A stretch of 64,000 bases of DNA from Flaccisagitta enflata (Eukaryota; Chaetognatha; Sagittoidea; Aphragmophora). Shown one piece after another: positions 43,449 through 53,480 of this stretch (position 1 is its first letter; every line of letters begins with the position of its first letter). Position numbers and translations under genes: made by a program. Below the pieces are notes generated by a model, which did not search any database, was not told the origin of the DNA, and saw only the letters and a list, made by a program, of their open reading frames with translations. The DNA is taken from positions 31,744,001-31,808,000 of the forward strand of contig OZ231126.1 of NCBI GenBank assembly GCA_965153355.1, given 5' to 3'.

Positions 43449-46400
43449 AGACATGAAATTTGGTATGGAAAGTCAGTGGGGGAATACTTTTGAGGCCATC
43501 AGAGGGTTTTTTTCAATTTCCGCCCCTGAGCGGGGATATGGGGGCGGGGGTTGGTTATTTCTTTTCGCCCTTTTCAGCTAATATGGAGTGGCTAATTTTA
43601 AGACCCTTACTAGTTTTCTTTTATCAAGAATCATTCATCTTCCGTTTGTTAGAAAATTGTTTTTTATGACCTAATTTGCATAATGCAGTGGGATAAAACA
43701 ACATACTGACATAGTTTGAATTAGTTTCTACAAATTTCTACTCTTCATGGAATTGTAATTCTGCCTTTTTATAAGCGGTTTTATAGCTTATGCTCTGATA
43801 TTTTAGTTAATTTTTACAAACATCATAATTTTTTGAAACAAAGAATTTTTCTTTTTGTAACAAAACTACACAGGATTCTGCTGAATTCTGGGAAATCTGT
43901 GGGAACAAAACAAAACAAAAACGGAAGATGAGATGAAGAAAGGAAAATGGTCATCTTCATAATTTTTGCTCCTCCATATCACCTCAGTAGGGTGAAAGGA
44001 TACTGCCAACTTAGTCAAATCTAGTTCATACCATAGAAAATGTACAATAGCATGGGGGATCATGGTAAAAAATGGTCGGAGCCTTTACGTTCAGGAGATG
44101 TTCGCACCATTTCATGGTATAATGCACCAAAAAAAATTTGGAGGTCTTCCGATATCGGGAAGATGGCGCCGCCACCCCCCCCCCCCCTGAGTAAAACTGT
44201 GGTGGTGCAACAATTCTTGTTGTTTAAGGTCATTTCAACCTCAAAATTCGGCCACTTTGCCTTAGCAAAATGACAATAAATCCATAAGATTATAAAACTA
44301 TAGAGTTCAAGAGCTAACCAGTGGTGCAATCTGCATGTTTCTATCATAACCGGCCAAACCAGCTCTACCACCCAACCAGCCTACCAGCCTAAAAGTGAAA
44401 AACGTGCATAACTTTGGCATTTTAAAACCAATTTGGTTGAAACTTGGTATGTGGTCTCCGACTGGAAGGACTAAACATATAAATTCGATTTATAAAGATT
44501 TTAGTATGCTAACCGGCCAAACCAGCCTACCACCTAACCAGCCTACTAGCCTAAAAGTGGCATTTTTAAATTGATTTGGTTGAAACTTGGTATGTAGTCT
44601 CTGAACGGAAGGACTAAACATATGAATTCGATTCATAAAGATTTTTACATGCTAACCAGCTAAACTGGACTACCACCCAACTAGCTTACCAGCCTAAAAG
44701 TGAAAAAACTTGCATAACTTTGTCATTTTTCAATTGATTTGGTTGCAACTTAGTATGAAGTCTCAAAATGGAAGGACTCAACATATGTATTTGATTTGTT
44801 AAGATTTTAGCATGCTAACTGACCAAACCAGCCTACTACCCAACCAGCCTACCAGCCTAAAAGTGAAAAACCTGCATAACTTTGGCATTTTTCAACTGAT
44901 TTGGTTGAACCTTGGCATGTAATCTCTAGATAGAAGGACTCAACATATGAATTTGATTTATAAAGATTCTAGCATGCTAACCAGCCTACCACTCAATGAA
45001 CCTACCACCTTCAAAATGATAAATGTGCATAACTTGAACAATTTTCAATCAATTTTGTTAAAACTAAAAACTTGGTATGCATACTCAAAATGAAATGACT
45101 TGATGTACGTATGCGACCAAAGCAGCTTACCTCTCAACCACGCCTTTGGCAACGCCATTTGACAATGCCATTTGACAATACCAAGTTGATTGGAAATTGT
45201 TCAAGTTATGCACATTTATCACTTTGAATTTGGTAGGTTGGTTGGGTGGTAGGCCGGTTTGCATGCTTAAATCCTTATAAATCAAATTCATATGTTAAGT
45301 TCCTCCATCTAGAGACTATATACCAAGTTTCAACCAAATTGGTTGAAAAATGCCAAAGTTATGCAGGTTTTTCTCTTTTAGGCTGGTTAGGTGGTAGGCC
45401 AGTTTGGTCGGTTAGCATGCTAAAATCTTAACAAATCAAATACATTTGTTGAGTTCTTCCATTTCGAGACTTTATACTAAGTTTCAACCAAATCAATTGA
45501 AAAATGACAAAGTTATGCACATTTTTAACTTTTAGGCTGGTAGGCTGGTTGGGAGGTAGTCCAGTTTGACCAGTTAGCATGCTAAAATCTTTATAAATCG
45601 AATACCTATGTTTAGTCCCTCTATTCAGAGACTTCATACCAAGTTTCAAACAAATCAATTGAAAAATGCAAAAGTTATGCACGTTTTTCATTTTTAGGCT
45701 GGTTGGGTGGTAGGCCAGTTTGGTCAGTTAGCATGCTAAAATCTTAACAAATCAAATACATATGTTGAATTCTTTCATTTCAAGACTTTAAATTAAGTTT
45801 CAACCAAATCAATTGAAAAATGACAAAGTAATGCACGTTTTTCACTTTTAGGCTGGTAGGCTGGTTGGGTGGTAGGCTGGTTTGGCCGGTTATGATAGAA
45901 ACATGCAGATTGCATCACTGGTTAGCTCTTGAGCTCTAGTTTTATAATCTCATGGATTTTTAGTCATTTTTCTAAGGCAAAGTGGCCCAATTATGATGGC
46001 AAAATGATCTTAAACAACAAAATTTGTACCACCACCACCACTTTACTCAGGGGGGGTGGCGGCGCCATTTTCCTGACATCGGACGACCTCCAAATTTTTT
46101 TAGTGCAAAATACCATGAAATTGTGCGCACATCTCCTGAACATAAAGGCTCTGACCATTTTTTGCCATGAACCCCCGTGCAGGCCGTGCTAATGTACAAA
46201 GAATACTGAATTATTCTTGAAATTTGAAGAGTTATGCACTTTTGAACGTTAAAACAAATCATTTAAAAAAATAAAAAATCCTGGTAAAATCACAATCAGA
46301 ATTTTACGATAGTTTAAAGTTTCTATGCTTATTAGAGCCTAATACAACATTTCCGATTGAAAAAATCCAAAATTAAAAAAAAAAATTGAGATTTTTTCAA

Positions 46401-46525
46401 TCCTCGGTGGTTACCCCATCCCACCCCAATATCCCCGCTCAGGGGCAGAAATCGAAAAAACCCTCTAATGACCCCGAAAGTATTCCCCCACTGACTTTCC
46501 ATACCAGGTTTCATGTCTCCACTTT
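43449..46525. mobile_element. Giant foldback (~3.1 kb) with satellite-bearing arms
   Basis: The outer arms pair: 43449-43560 (GACATGAAATTTGGTATGG, CAGTGGGGGAATACTTT, CCCCTGAGCGGGGATAT) against 46395-46525 inverted. The inner arms pair: 44041-45170 against 45180-46190 inverted, including AAATGGTCGGAGCCTTTA and AGATGGCGCCGCCACC blocks. Each inner arm carries about five ~150-bp monomers of the family at 8200-8935, in opposite orientations. The centre is near 45170. No ORF. Confidence 0.85.
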
Positions 46526-46642
46526 AAGTAGTTAGGGCTGTAGGGTATGGTGTATGGATTAGAAGGTGACATATAGCATTTCATAATCCATCCGAACATG
46601 TAATCACGTTCGGATTGTATATCATTATCAAACAAGCCAATT

Positions 46643-47033
46643 TCACGTAAAATCATTGAGGCCAACTAATGCGTGAAAACCGTGGACAGGAGAAGACTTG
46701 CCGCGCGATGCCGCCGCAGTGACAGCGGCAGACGGTTTCGAAGTCGACGCCGCCGCGGTCGAAGGCTTGGTATTCATGCGGCTGGAAGGAGTCGGCGGCG
46801 GTTTAGAAATCTTGGATGATTTGTCCTCTGGAAGCGGCTTACGTGGCGGGAAAAAGGCCTCCTTGAGAACGGAAATTCCCGTTGGCAAATGGCCCGTTGG
46901 GGCGGGGATGGAGGAGGAAGTGGGCTGATCGACGGCCCGTTTGGAGACGAATCGCTTTGTGTAACCGGAATCGCCCATGGATGGCATCATCAGTTGCCGA
47001 TCATCATTTGATTCCGAATCGGAATTTCCGATG
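46643..47033 (-). CDS. Orphan Pro/Ser/Thr-rich coding exon
   Basis: After the acceptor GTGTCTTTCATAG the frame reads HIGNSDSESNDDRQL, then basic and Pro/Ser-rich sequence (FFPPRKPLPEDKSSK, SKPPPTPSSR) with Ala/Thr repeats, ending LVGLNDFT and TGA at 46643. The codon content looks like real, disordered protein. It could be the last exon of an unseen gene or an upstream exon of the gene ending at 30451, though no convincing donor is visible. No family recognised. Confidence 0.5.
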
Positions 47034-48017
47034 TGCTATGAAAGACACTTTTCATGTGGACCGATCTGCTCGAAAAAATTGGTTGAAAAGTATAGTAAAA
47101 TAAAACTTTCTTGTTAAATAAAATTGACAATTTGCTCTCCATTTATCTAGAAAAACAAAGACCCATCAATGCCAGCTACCTTCCCCCAGCCCTGAATTTA
47201 TCAGACGGTGTCTATACGAACAAATTTCATTGCAAAATACACGATGGATGAAAAAGGGAAGAGTAAGAGAAATCCTGAAATTTAGAATGTCGATCAATAA
47301 AGCAAGGGAAAAAGCATCATGATCATGATTGAGAGAAGAAGAGGTGACGATGATGATGACGGTTAGGGACCTGACATCGATGAAACAGATGAAGAACGAT
47401 AAAAAAGCTAAAATGAACCGGGCTTCCAAAAAGTTCTAAAATCACATGCGTACAATGTGAGAATGGTAATAATTGACGATTACAATGGAGAAAACCGACG
47501 ATGGCTAAATCATGATGAAAATACATCTGGAACTAATCGCTAAAGTCGCTCTGAAGTCAATATTCAGATCATAAAGAGTGGGCGGTACGCGTTATGCTTA
47601 TTACTGACTGAAAACTATGACTCAAGTTGAAGAGAGAGACGATAAAAGATCAAATTCCTCGTGGAAAACAAGAAAAAACGATTCTAATAGACTACAAGTA
47701 CAAGTACGAGACCCGGATGATAAAATGATGAAACGGAAATAAAACATCCACACATTGAAAAGGTAGAGGTAGATTCAAAATGGATATGAGTTGAAAAGAC
47801 GTCGCCATGGCTTTAGATCAAAAAGTAATACTGACAAATTTATCCACTGATGCGCAAACTCATACCACATGAGAGAGAGCAAGAATGTTTTAAAAAACCA
47901 CTGGATATCATTTATAAATTTCTTTTCATACGAATTTTGATTTGCCTTATCATTTCAAAAGCGACGTTTACAGATTAAGGATATCTGGCAAAAGAGAATC
48001 AAAATTCAAAAACCGAG
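47034..48017. other. Gene-free stretch between minus-strand coding regions
   Basis: Downstream of the BH3-like gene's stop. A 32-bp candidate microexon near 47225-47194 (acceptor TTCGTATAG, donor GGAAG/GTAGCT) does not fit the phase of the next exon, so it is not called. Nothing else seen. Confidence 0.4.
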
Positions 48018-51000
48018 TCACGGCGATGGCGATGGCGGAAACGACGGAGGTTGGCCTCGATCTACAACCGCGTTTCTCGATTGGCCTCGATCGGCAGCCG
48101 TGTTGCTTGATTGGCTTCGATCGGCAGCCGCGTTGGTCGGTTGGCCTCGATCGGCAGCCGCGACGGTTTCGGAAATGACTCGCCGACGATCGTTCCAGTC
48201 GGAAAATCGACGGACCAAAGTGGACATACGTCGGAACGGAGCTGGCGCCGAAGCGGCCGGGGCGCTGTTTGACCCGGACGCTTGACGAGGCGGCGGAGCG
48301 GCGGCAGCGCCGAGTTCATCATCGGCTCCCGCGGCCGGCTGTGCCGCTTCATTGGCAGCTGAAAGGAGAGTATCCATCATGTAAAGTATGACTACAGATG
48401 TTACATTGAACGGGACAATGTTTTTCTTGTCGTATTTCAGAAATGCCTAAGATCAGTCAAAAGTCAAGACGTGGGTAAAATCGTCGCCGAAAAAAGTCCC
48501 GTTTATTCAGTCTAAGGTCATAAATCAAAGACTCACCGGGTCGTCTTTCATCGCCTACAAAGAGTGCCTCAATTTCGTCGGCGATCCTGCAGAGTTCGAC
48601 GCCGATTCGACGCGCCATCGGATGTTGAGCGTCGAAACGCAACGGCAAAGAAACGCGCCGATCCGCCACCGAAAAATGCACCGGCAAATCAAAAGACGAT
48701 CGTCGCTCCGAACTGGAAGAAGAATCACGTGATCTGACTTTTTTTTTTTTGCTGCGATTTGAGGTTTCTTTTCAGTCGCGTGCACGCAACTCTGCAACCC
48801 GCTCTTTCAGTTGGTCCGTCAAACTTTACTTTTTTTTCATTACATTAAGTCATTTTAGGTCGTTTTAAGTCATCTTGAGTCATTTAAAGTCAATTTGGGT
48901 CCTTCTTAGTTATTTATGTCCCGTAAGCGACTTTGTGTTTGCCTTGTTCTTTCTAACGGAAGTGAATTTTCAAGAAATCAACATCAACAAACAAATGAGC
49001 CCAACTAGGGTTACCACGAAAATACTACGACCTACCGTGGAACAACATCCGGAAGATTGCTTGCAGACTGAACCAATCTCGGCGGCGTCAAAGATTCCGC
49101 TTCCGCCGCCTCTGCCGCCTCCGCCGCCTCCACGATCACCAAAGAATCGTCGTCGTCAGAATCAAGATTCTCGATGGCAGCAACCGGCACTCGATCTTGA
49201 TCTTGACAGAGAGGAAGTGACAATTAGAGACCTTGTCATCTTGGTTACGTAATGGGAAGTGGCAAATCATCACCATGATTGAGATAGAGATAAAAATAGA
49301 CAATTAGGAATTTTGATGTTAGATTGAGTGGCAAGCTATAACGTGATTGAGAGAAAGCGGCATTTTGATTGAGAAGAAACATTTGGCAAATTAGGACCTT
49401 GGATGAGAGGAACATGAGCGACGAATTCATCGTCAAGGCGTGGCAAACTCGCGTTTCGACGAGAGGGAGCGCTGACATCGTCGCTTCCCTGCGGCTGTGC
49501 CGCTTCCACGATCGCGTCATCGCGACTGTCGTGAGTGCGAGGCAGCGCCGCGTTGGCGCTGCGAGAGCCAGTCGGCGCCACGGCGTTGGAACGATCGCAA
49601 ATATGCGCCGTTTGCTCGTGGATGCCGACAAAGACTACAGCGCAATTGCCGCAAACGAGAGGCGCAGCCGCCGAAAACGCGACTTCGTCGTGGTTTTGCC
49701 GCAACGCCGAAGCTCGGGCTGTCGGGAGACGCGGTGACGCCGCGTCGGTGGAATGATCGCAAATGTGAGCGACGCCCTCGAGGAATAGCGCGCAATCGCA
49801 GCGCACAATTCTCGTAGAAGAGGAAGACCTTAAGTCGGAAGATTTGAAGAGGAGAGTCAACAAGAAATATTGACGAAAGATTGAGTTGGCGACTTCGACG
49901 GATAGATTAAAGCGCAATTACTAAATCATGGAATCACAAATCTATTAACACTGTCAATGATGCTGTATTTGAAATCAGTCTGTATGGATGTCAAACAGGG
50001 ATGTATATAGTTCTAAGATCTTTGATTAATTTTCCCCCCCTGCCTTTGATTTTCTCCCCCGCAATGTGTCGCGTCGCGTTACAAAATCTATGGTTTTCCT
50101 CCCCATATGACAATAAAACAGTGTTTTTAAGGTTTAAATAGTGTTCAATTGGGTCACGTTAGCAATGTCAATCCGTGTCTTATATTTTAAAGTGTTTTTA
50201 AGCGGGTAATATTTAGGGTTAGGGATGAGGTAAGGGTTAGGGATGGGGTGAGTTTTAGGGTTAGGGTGGGGACTAGGAGTAGGGTTAGGGCCAGGTGTAG
50301 GTTTGTGTTTATATTTTTTAGCACGAGTAAGCTTGAATCGAACATTTGCCCTAACAAGAAAAAAACTAGTGACGGGATTGAATTCCCTAACATTACCTTT
50401 AATTGTGTTTTACTAATTTAGTTTTTATGATTTGGTACTGCCAAAAGTTTATTTTTCCCCAATTTTTTTTCTTCTCTTTTTTCCCCCTTACATTTTTTTC
50501 CCCATCTCCAAACCCTTTGATTATTGGAATGTTGAACAATATACAGGCCTGATATCAAAACATGAGAGAGCTTGATTTGACTATGTTGGGAGATAACAAA
50601 AACAGTTGCATTGCCCCATGATTTTTTTTCTAGAACTAACCAACGGGAAGGCGAAGAAGAAGTGGAGGAAGCATGGAGGAAAGATGAGGAAATGGACGAA
50701 GAAGAAGCGTGGAGGAAACTCGTTCGGTGCCAGGCAGTCAGACTGCTGCCCAACGGCGGGCGATGCGGAGAGGAGTAGCCAGGCACAAATATCACGGGCC
50801 TGCATCGTCCAAGTTCGGGAGGAAAGGATGGAGAGATTCAAGTGGAGTAATGGAAATCACACAATTCACGTTATGATTTGATGGCACCCGCAGTCCGCCT
50901 GAGCCAACTACACAAGACAATCAAAGCCCCCCCCCCCGTGAGGAAAACCCTTCACCCACACGGACAATTGAACCAAAAATATCAGCACATAAATAATACA

Positions 51001-52160
51001 AGATTGTCTAACCTGCGATCTGGCGTGACCGCGTCTTCTTGACAATTGCTAAGCCGGAACTGCCGGCGCGTGGAATCGCGTCTGGTTGAGCGCGGATTGT
51101 CAGCGCCGAAATCCGCCTCCTCCTCTTGACCGACCACCGACTCGGCAACCGGAACATCGTCTTCATCAACGTCGTCGTCGTCATCTTCTTGATCGGTCAT
51201 GCCCGGCGTTCCTTCGAAATTCTGCCTACGTCCGGGAATAGGGATCGAAGGTGATGTGGATTTCGTCGATTTGGCCGTTAGAGGTACGCAGAGTGAGCCT
51301 CCAGCGTCGGCGACACAAGACGCGCGGTACCTGTCGTCTCGCTCGGCGACGTGTTGAACGCAGAGTGAACCACCATTATTCTTTGATCCGCCCGGAGGGT
51401 GATGAGGCCCGCGCAATGCGCCCCTCGCGTTGGCGTCTAGAATCTCGACCGAATCATCGAAGCCATCTCCTCGCGCGTTGACTTCATCATGGTCGGCACC
51501 GACGCGTTTGAGACGATGCCTTTCATCGACTCGACTTTTTAGCACCGGTTCCGCGGCGTCAGCTTCCTCGTCATTCTCGTCCGCCGACGCGAATGAAAAA
51601 GTGGGGAGATTGACGCCGGACTTTCGACGTCGACTTAGCGCCGCGTCTTCGCTCAGCTGCTTTTTCGTCGTCGGCAACGGCGGTGGAGGCGTTTCATTCG
51701 GAGATGGCGGCAACTGATAGCGGAAACCGGAAGCGCCTTCCGTCGAATCCTCGTTATCGCCCCACAGAATACGAGGACGCGGCGGCGACGCCGAAAAGCA
51801 GCCAGAAGAGCCGACGCGGAAGCCGGCCCTAATGCCATAATCGGCTGGTGAAACCGGCGTCAAGGCGACTGAGGGAACTTCCATGACGGCGCCGCGACGA
51901 TCTTGACGAAATTGGTCTTCATCCGTTCGGTTGGAATGGGACCGATGATTGGACCGGTAATCGGACTGTACTTCGGCGGAGAACCCTACCCCGCTGTCGC
52001 ACCGACGACCACCGCCGGTGGAGGAAAACGAGGCCGATCGGCAAATCTTTTGTTTCCGCGGCGGAATGGGAATCGAAGGAGAGCGCATCGACGGAGAGCC
52101 GGAAAACGACTGCCTACTCGCGGGTGGAGTCGAGTTATTAATGAAAAACTGATCGCACAT
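48018..52160 (-). CDS. Large disordered protein with a BH3-like motif, five exons
   Basis: Exons 52160-51013, 49828-49398, 49201-49036, 48712-48537 and 48358-48018 join with consistent phase at all four junctions to give about 753 residues. The start ATG (MCDQFFINN) follows GGAGAG; no upstream exon is evident. Residues ~618-629 read I-GVE-L-CR-I-A-D-E-I, matching the BH3 spacing (h1-x3-h2-x2-h3-G/A-D/E-x-h4) found in pro-apoptotic Bcl-2-family ligands such as Bim and Bmf. Exon 1 holds two SPSIPIPxRxQ motifs, a PPPPLP stretch and an acidic DDDDDVDEDD run. Exon 2 has two Cys/His repeats ending AHICD. The tail has three or four AADRGQ-type repeats and no membrane anchor. The BH3 spacing is seen; a role in apoptosis is inference. 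A chance helix match in an unrelated protein is the alternative. The donor of exon 2 (GTCCTA) is weak. Confidence 0.65.
48537..48712 (-). CDS. BH3-like exon of the above gene
   Basis: Acceptor TTCTTCTTCCAG, donor G/GTGAGT, both strong. It encodes SLPLRFDAQHPMARRI and GVELCRIADEIEALF. The core ELCRIADEIEALF compares with the Bim pattern ELRRIGDEF, and the Leu-Pro-Leu ahead of it resembles the segment preceding the Bmf BH3. Confidence 0.65.
48771..48949 (-). mobile_element. Short hairpin-ended element in an intron of the BH3-like gene
   Basis: CAGTCGCGTGCACGCAACTC, AACCCGCTCTTTCAG, GTCATTTTAGGTCG-type repeats, then GTAAGCGACTTTG and GCCTTGTTC. Closest to the 3838-4055 copy; decayed. Confidence 0.55.
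50025..50530. repeat. Dispersed pyrimidine-rich repeat, copy 2, with telomere-like core
   Basis: The outer parts match 5120-5370 in order. Inserted near 50209-50310 is a degenerate TTAGGG-type run (TTTAGGGTTAGGG, GTAAGGGTTAGGGATG, GTAGGGTTAGGGCC). It lies in intron 1 of the BH3-like gene. Confidence 0.6.
50921..50938. repeat. C homopolymer
   Basis: A run of about 12 C in intron 1 of the BH3-like gene, just downstream of exon 1. Confidence 0.8.
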
Positions 52161-52369
52161 CTCTCCTTTTTCGAAACAAAATGACAACCAACGACCGGAG
52201 ATGACAAGATGGGATAGATTGTAATGCTGAGTTTAAGAGACTATTGCACTATGGTCTGGAAGTGGCTAAATCTGAGACAAAACCTAAAGATTGACAATAA
52301 TGATTATAATGAATACAACAATAAAGAAAAAAAATTTAAAAAAAGATTTTTCTTCATTTTTCGGGTTTT

Positions 52370-52690
52370 TATTTTTTTTTTTGTCATTTATTCGTTAACA
52401 AATTAATGTAACAGCGCAGACAACATTTCACACGTAGAGAGAAAGAGAGAAAGAGAGAGAGAAAAAAAAAAAAAAAATAGGTTACAGTGCAGCTAGGTTG
52501 ATAAGGACAGGGTTGCGTGTTTTAGCTAAACTGCGAAGAAAAGATTTTTGGCGTTCAGAAAAAATTTCAGTGATCGACTTATAACCAAGTGATTGTCGTA
52601 AGTAACGTGTGCTTTCCCATCTGTTAAACGAGAAAATCTTTCGAATACAATCATTTAAGGCTACATCCATCCGTGTCATCTCACGACCAG
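52370..52690 (-). mobile_element. LINE 3' end: C-terminal reverse-transcriptase segment, 3' UTR and poly(A)
   Basis: The frame reads EMTRMDVALNDCIRKIF, then RWESTRYLRQSLGYKS and ITEIFSERQKSF, the conserved C-terminal block after the reverse-transcriptase core in non-LTR elements. A stop is at 52482. The 3' UTR has CT-rich tracts, AATAAA and an A-rich tail near 52370. It ends about 210 bp upstream of the BH3-like gene's ATG. Confidence 0.8.
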
Positions 52691-52699
52691 GAAATTTCC

Positions 52700-53480
52700 C
52701 TCCTATATATTCTTTGTTGAGTGGAGACGTTATGAGTCGCGCTTGGAGACGCAACCCGTCCCCATTGAATAACATGGGAAACTCTTATTTTCTTTTTGTC
52801 TCTGATATTCGAGCATCCATGATAAGATTTTTTCTTTGGCACAAATTCATCTGGACTGCAAAAAAAAATAAAGCGCGTTCATTTCCCTAGTGGTTAAACT
52901 CGTGACACTTAGAAAACCTTTTAAAATGCCTGTGACAGTAAGAAAACCATCTTGGCAGCATGATGGAGAGGAGGCTTATAGATAGTCCCTAACATGACGC
53001 TGCCTAAGAATTCGTAGTTATTTTCTCTGTGTCTCCGCATGATATTTTTCAAAATGTAACGATTGACGCTAGGAAAACAAGCGAGAGGACAAGACTGGAA
53101 CAATCATAAATGCTTTCTTCACTGAGACGACTGAATAATCTTGTCAACAACATTGATAGGGCAAATCAGTGTCAAAAATTCTTAGTGGAGATTCAACTGC
53201 CGCTGCTGGTCAAACGAGTGGGCGATCATTACGTCCAAGGAAATGATGTTTCCCGATCCCGCTGTCAAACTTTGACCGTGAATGTCATCATTTGTTTGAT
53301 AGATATTTGTTAGTTTCATTGCATATCATTAAGAGGATTCGTCTTACGTGTTATCGAGAGAAGTAGAAAATGTAAACATAGATTGTCTCTTTGCTGACTA
53401 TTGCCGTTGGCCAGTTTTCAAAGAATATGCCATGTTGAAGTCAAAGTGGGCCTAAATTTTTTTACCTTTTTACTTTCTGG
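52700..53480. other. No recognisable feature
   Basis: Between the LINE 3' fragment and the satellite. Short frames show no motif and no splice support. Confidence 0.4.
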
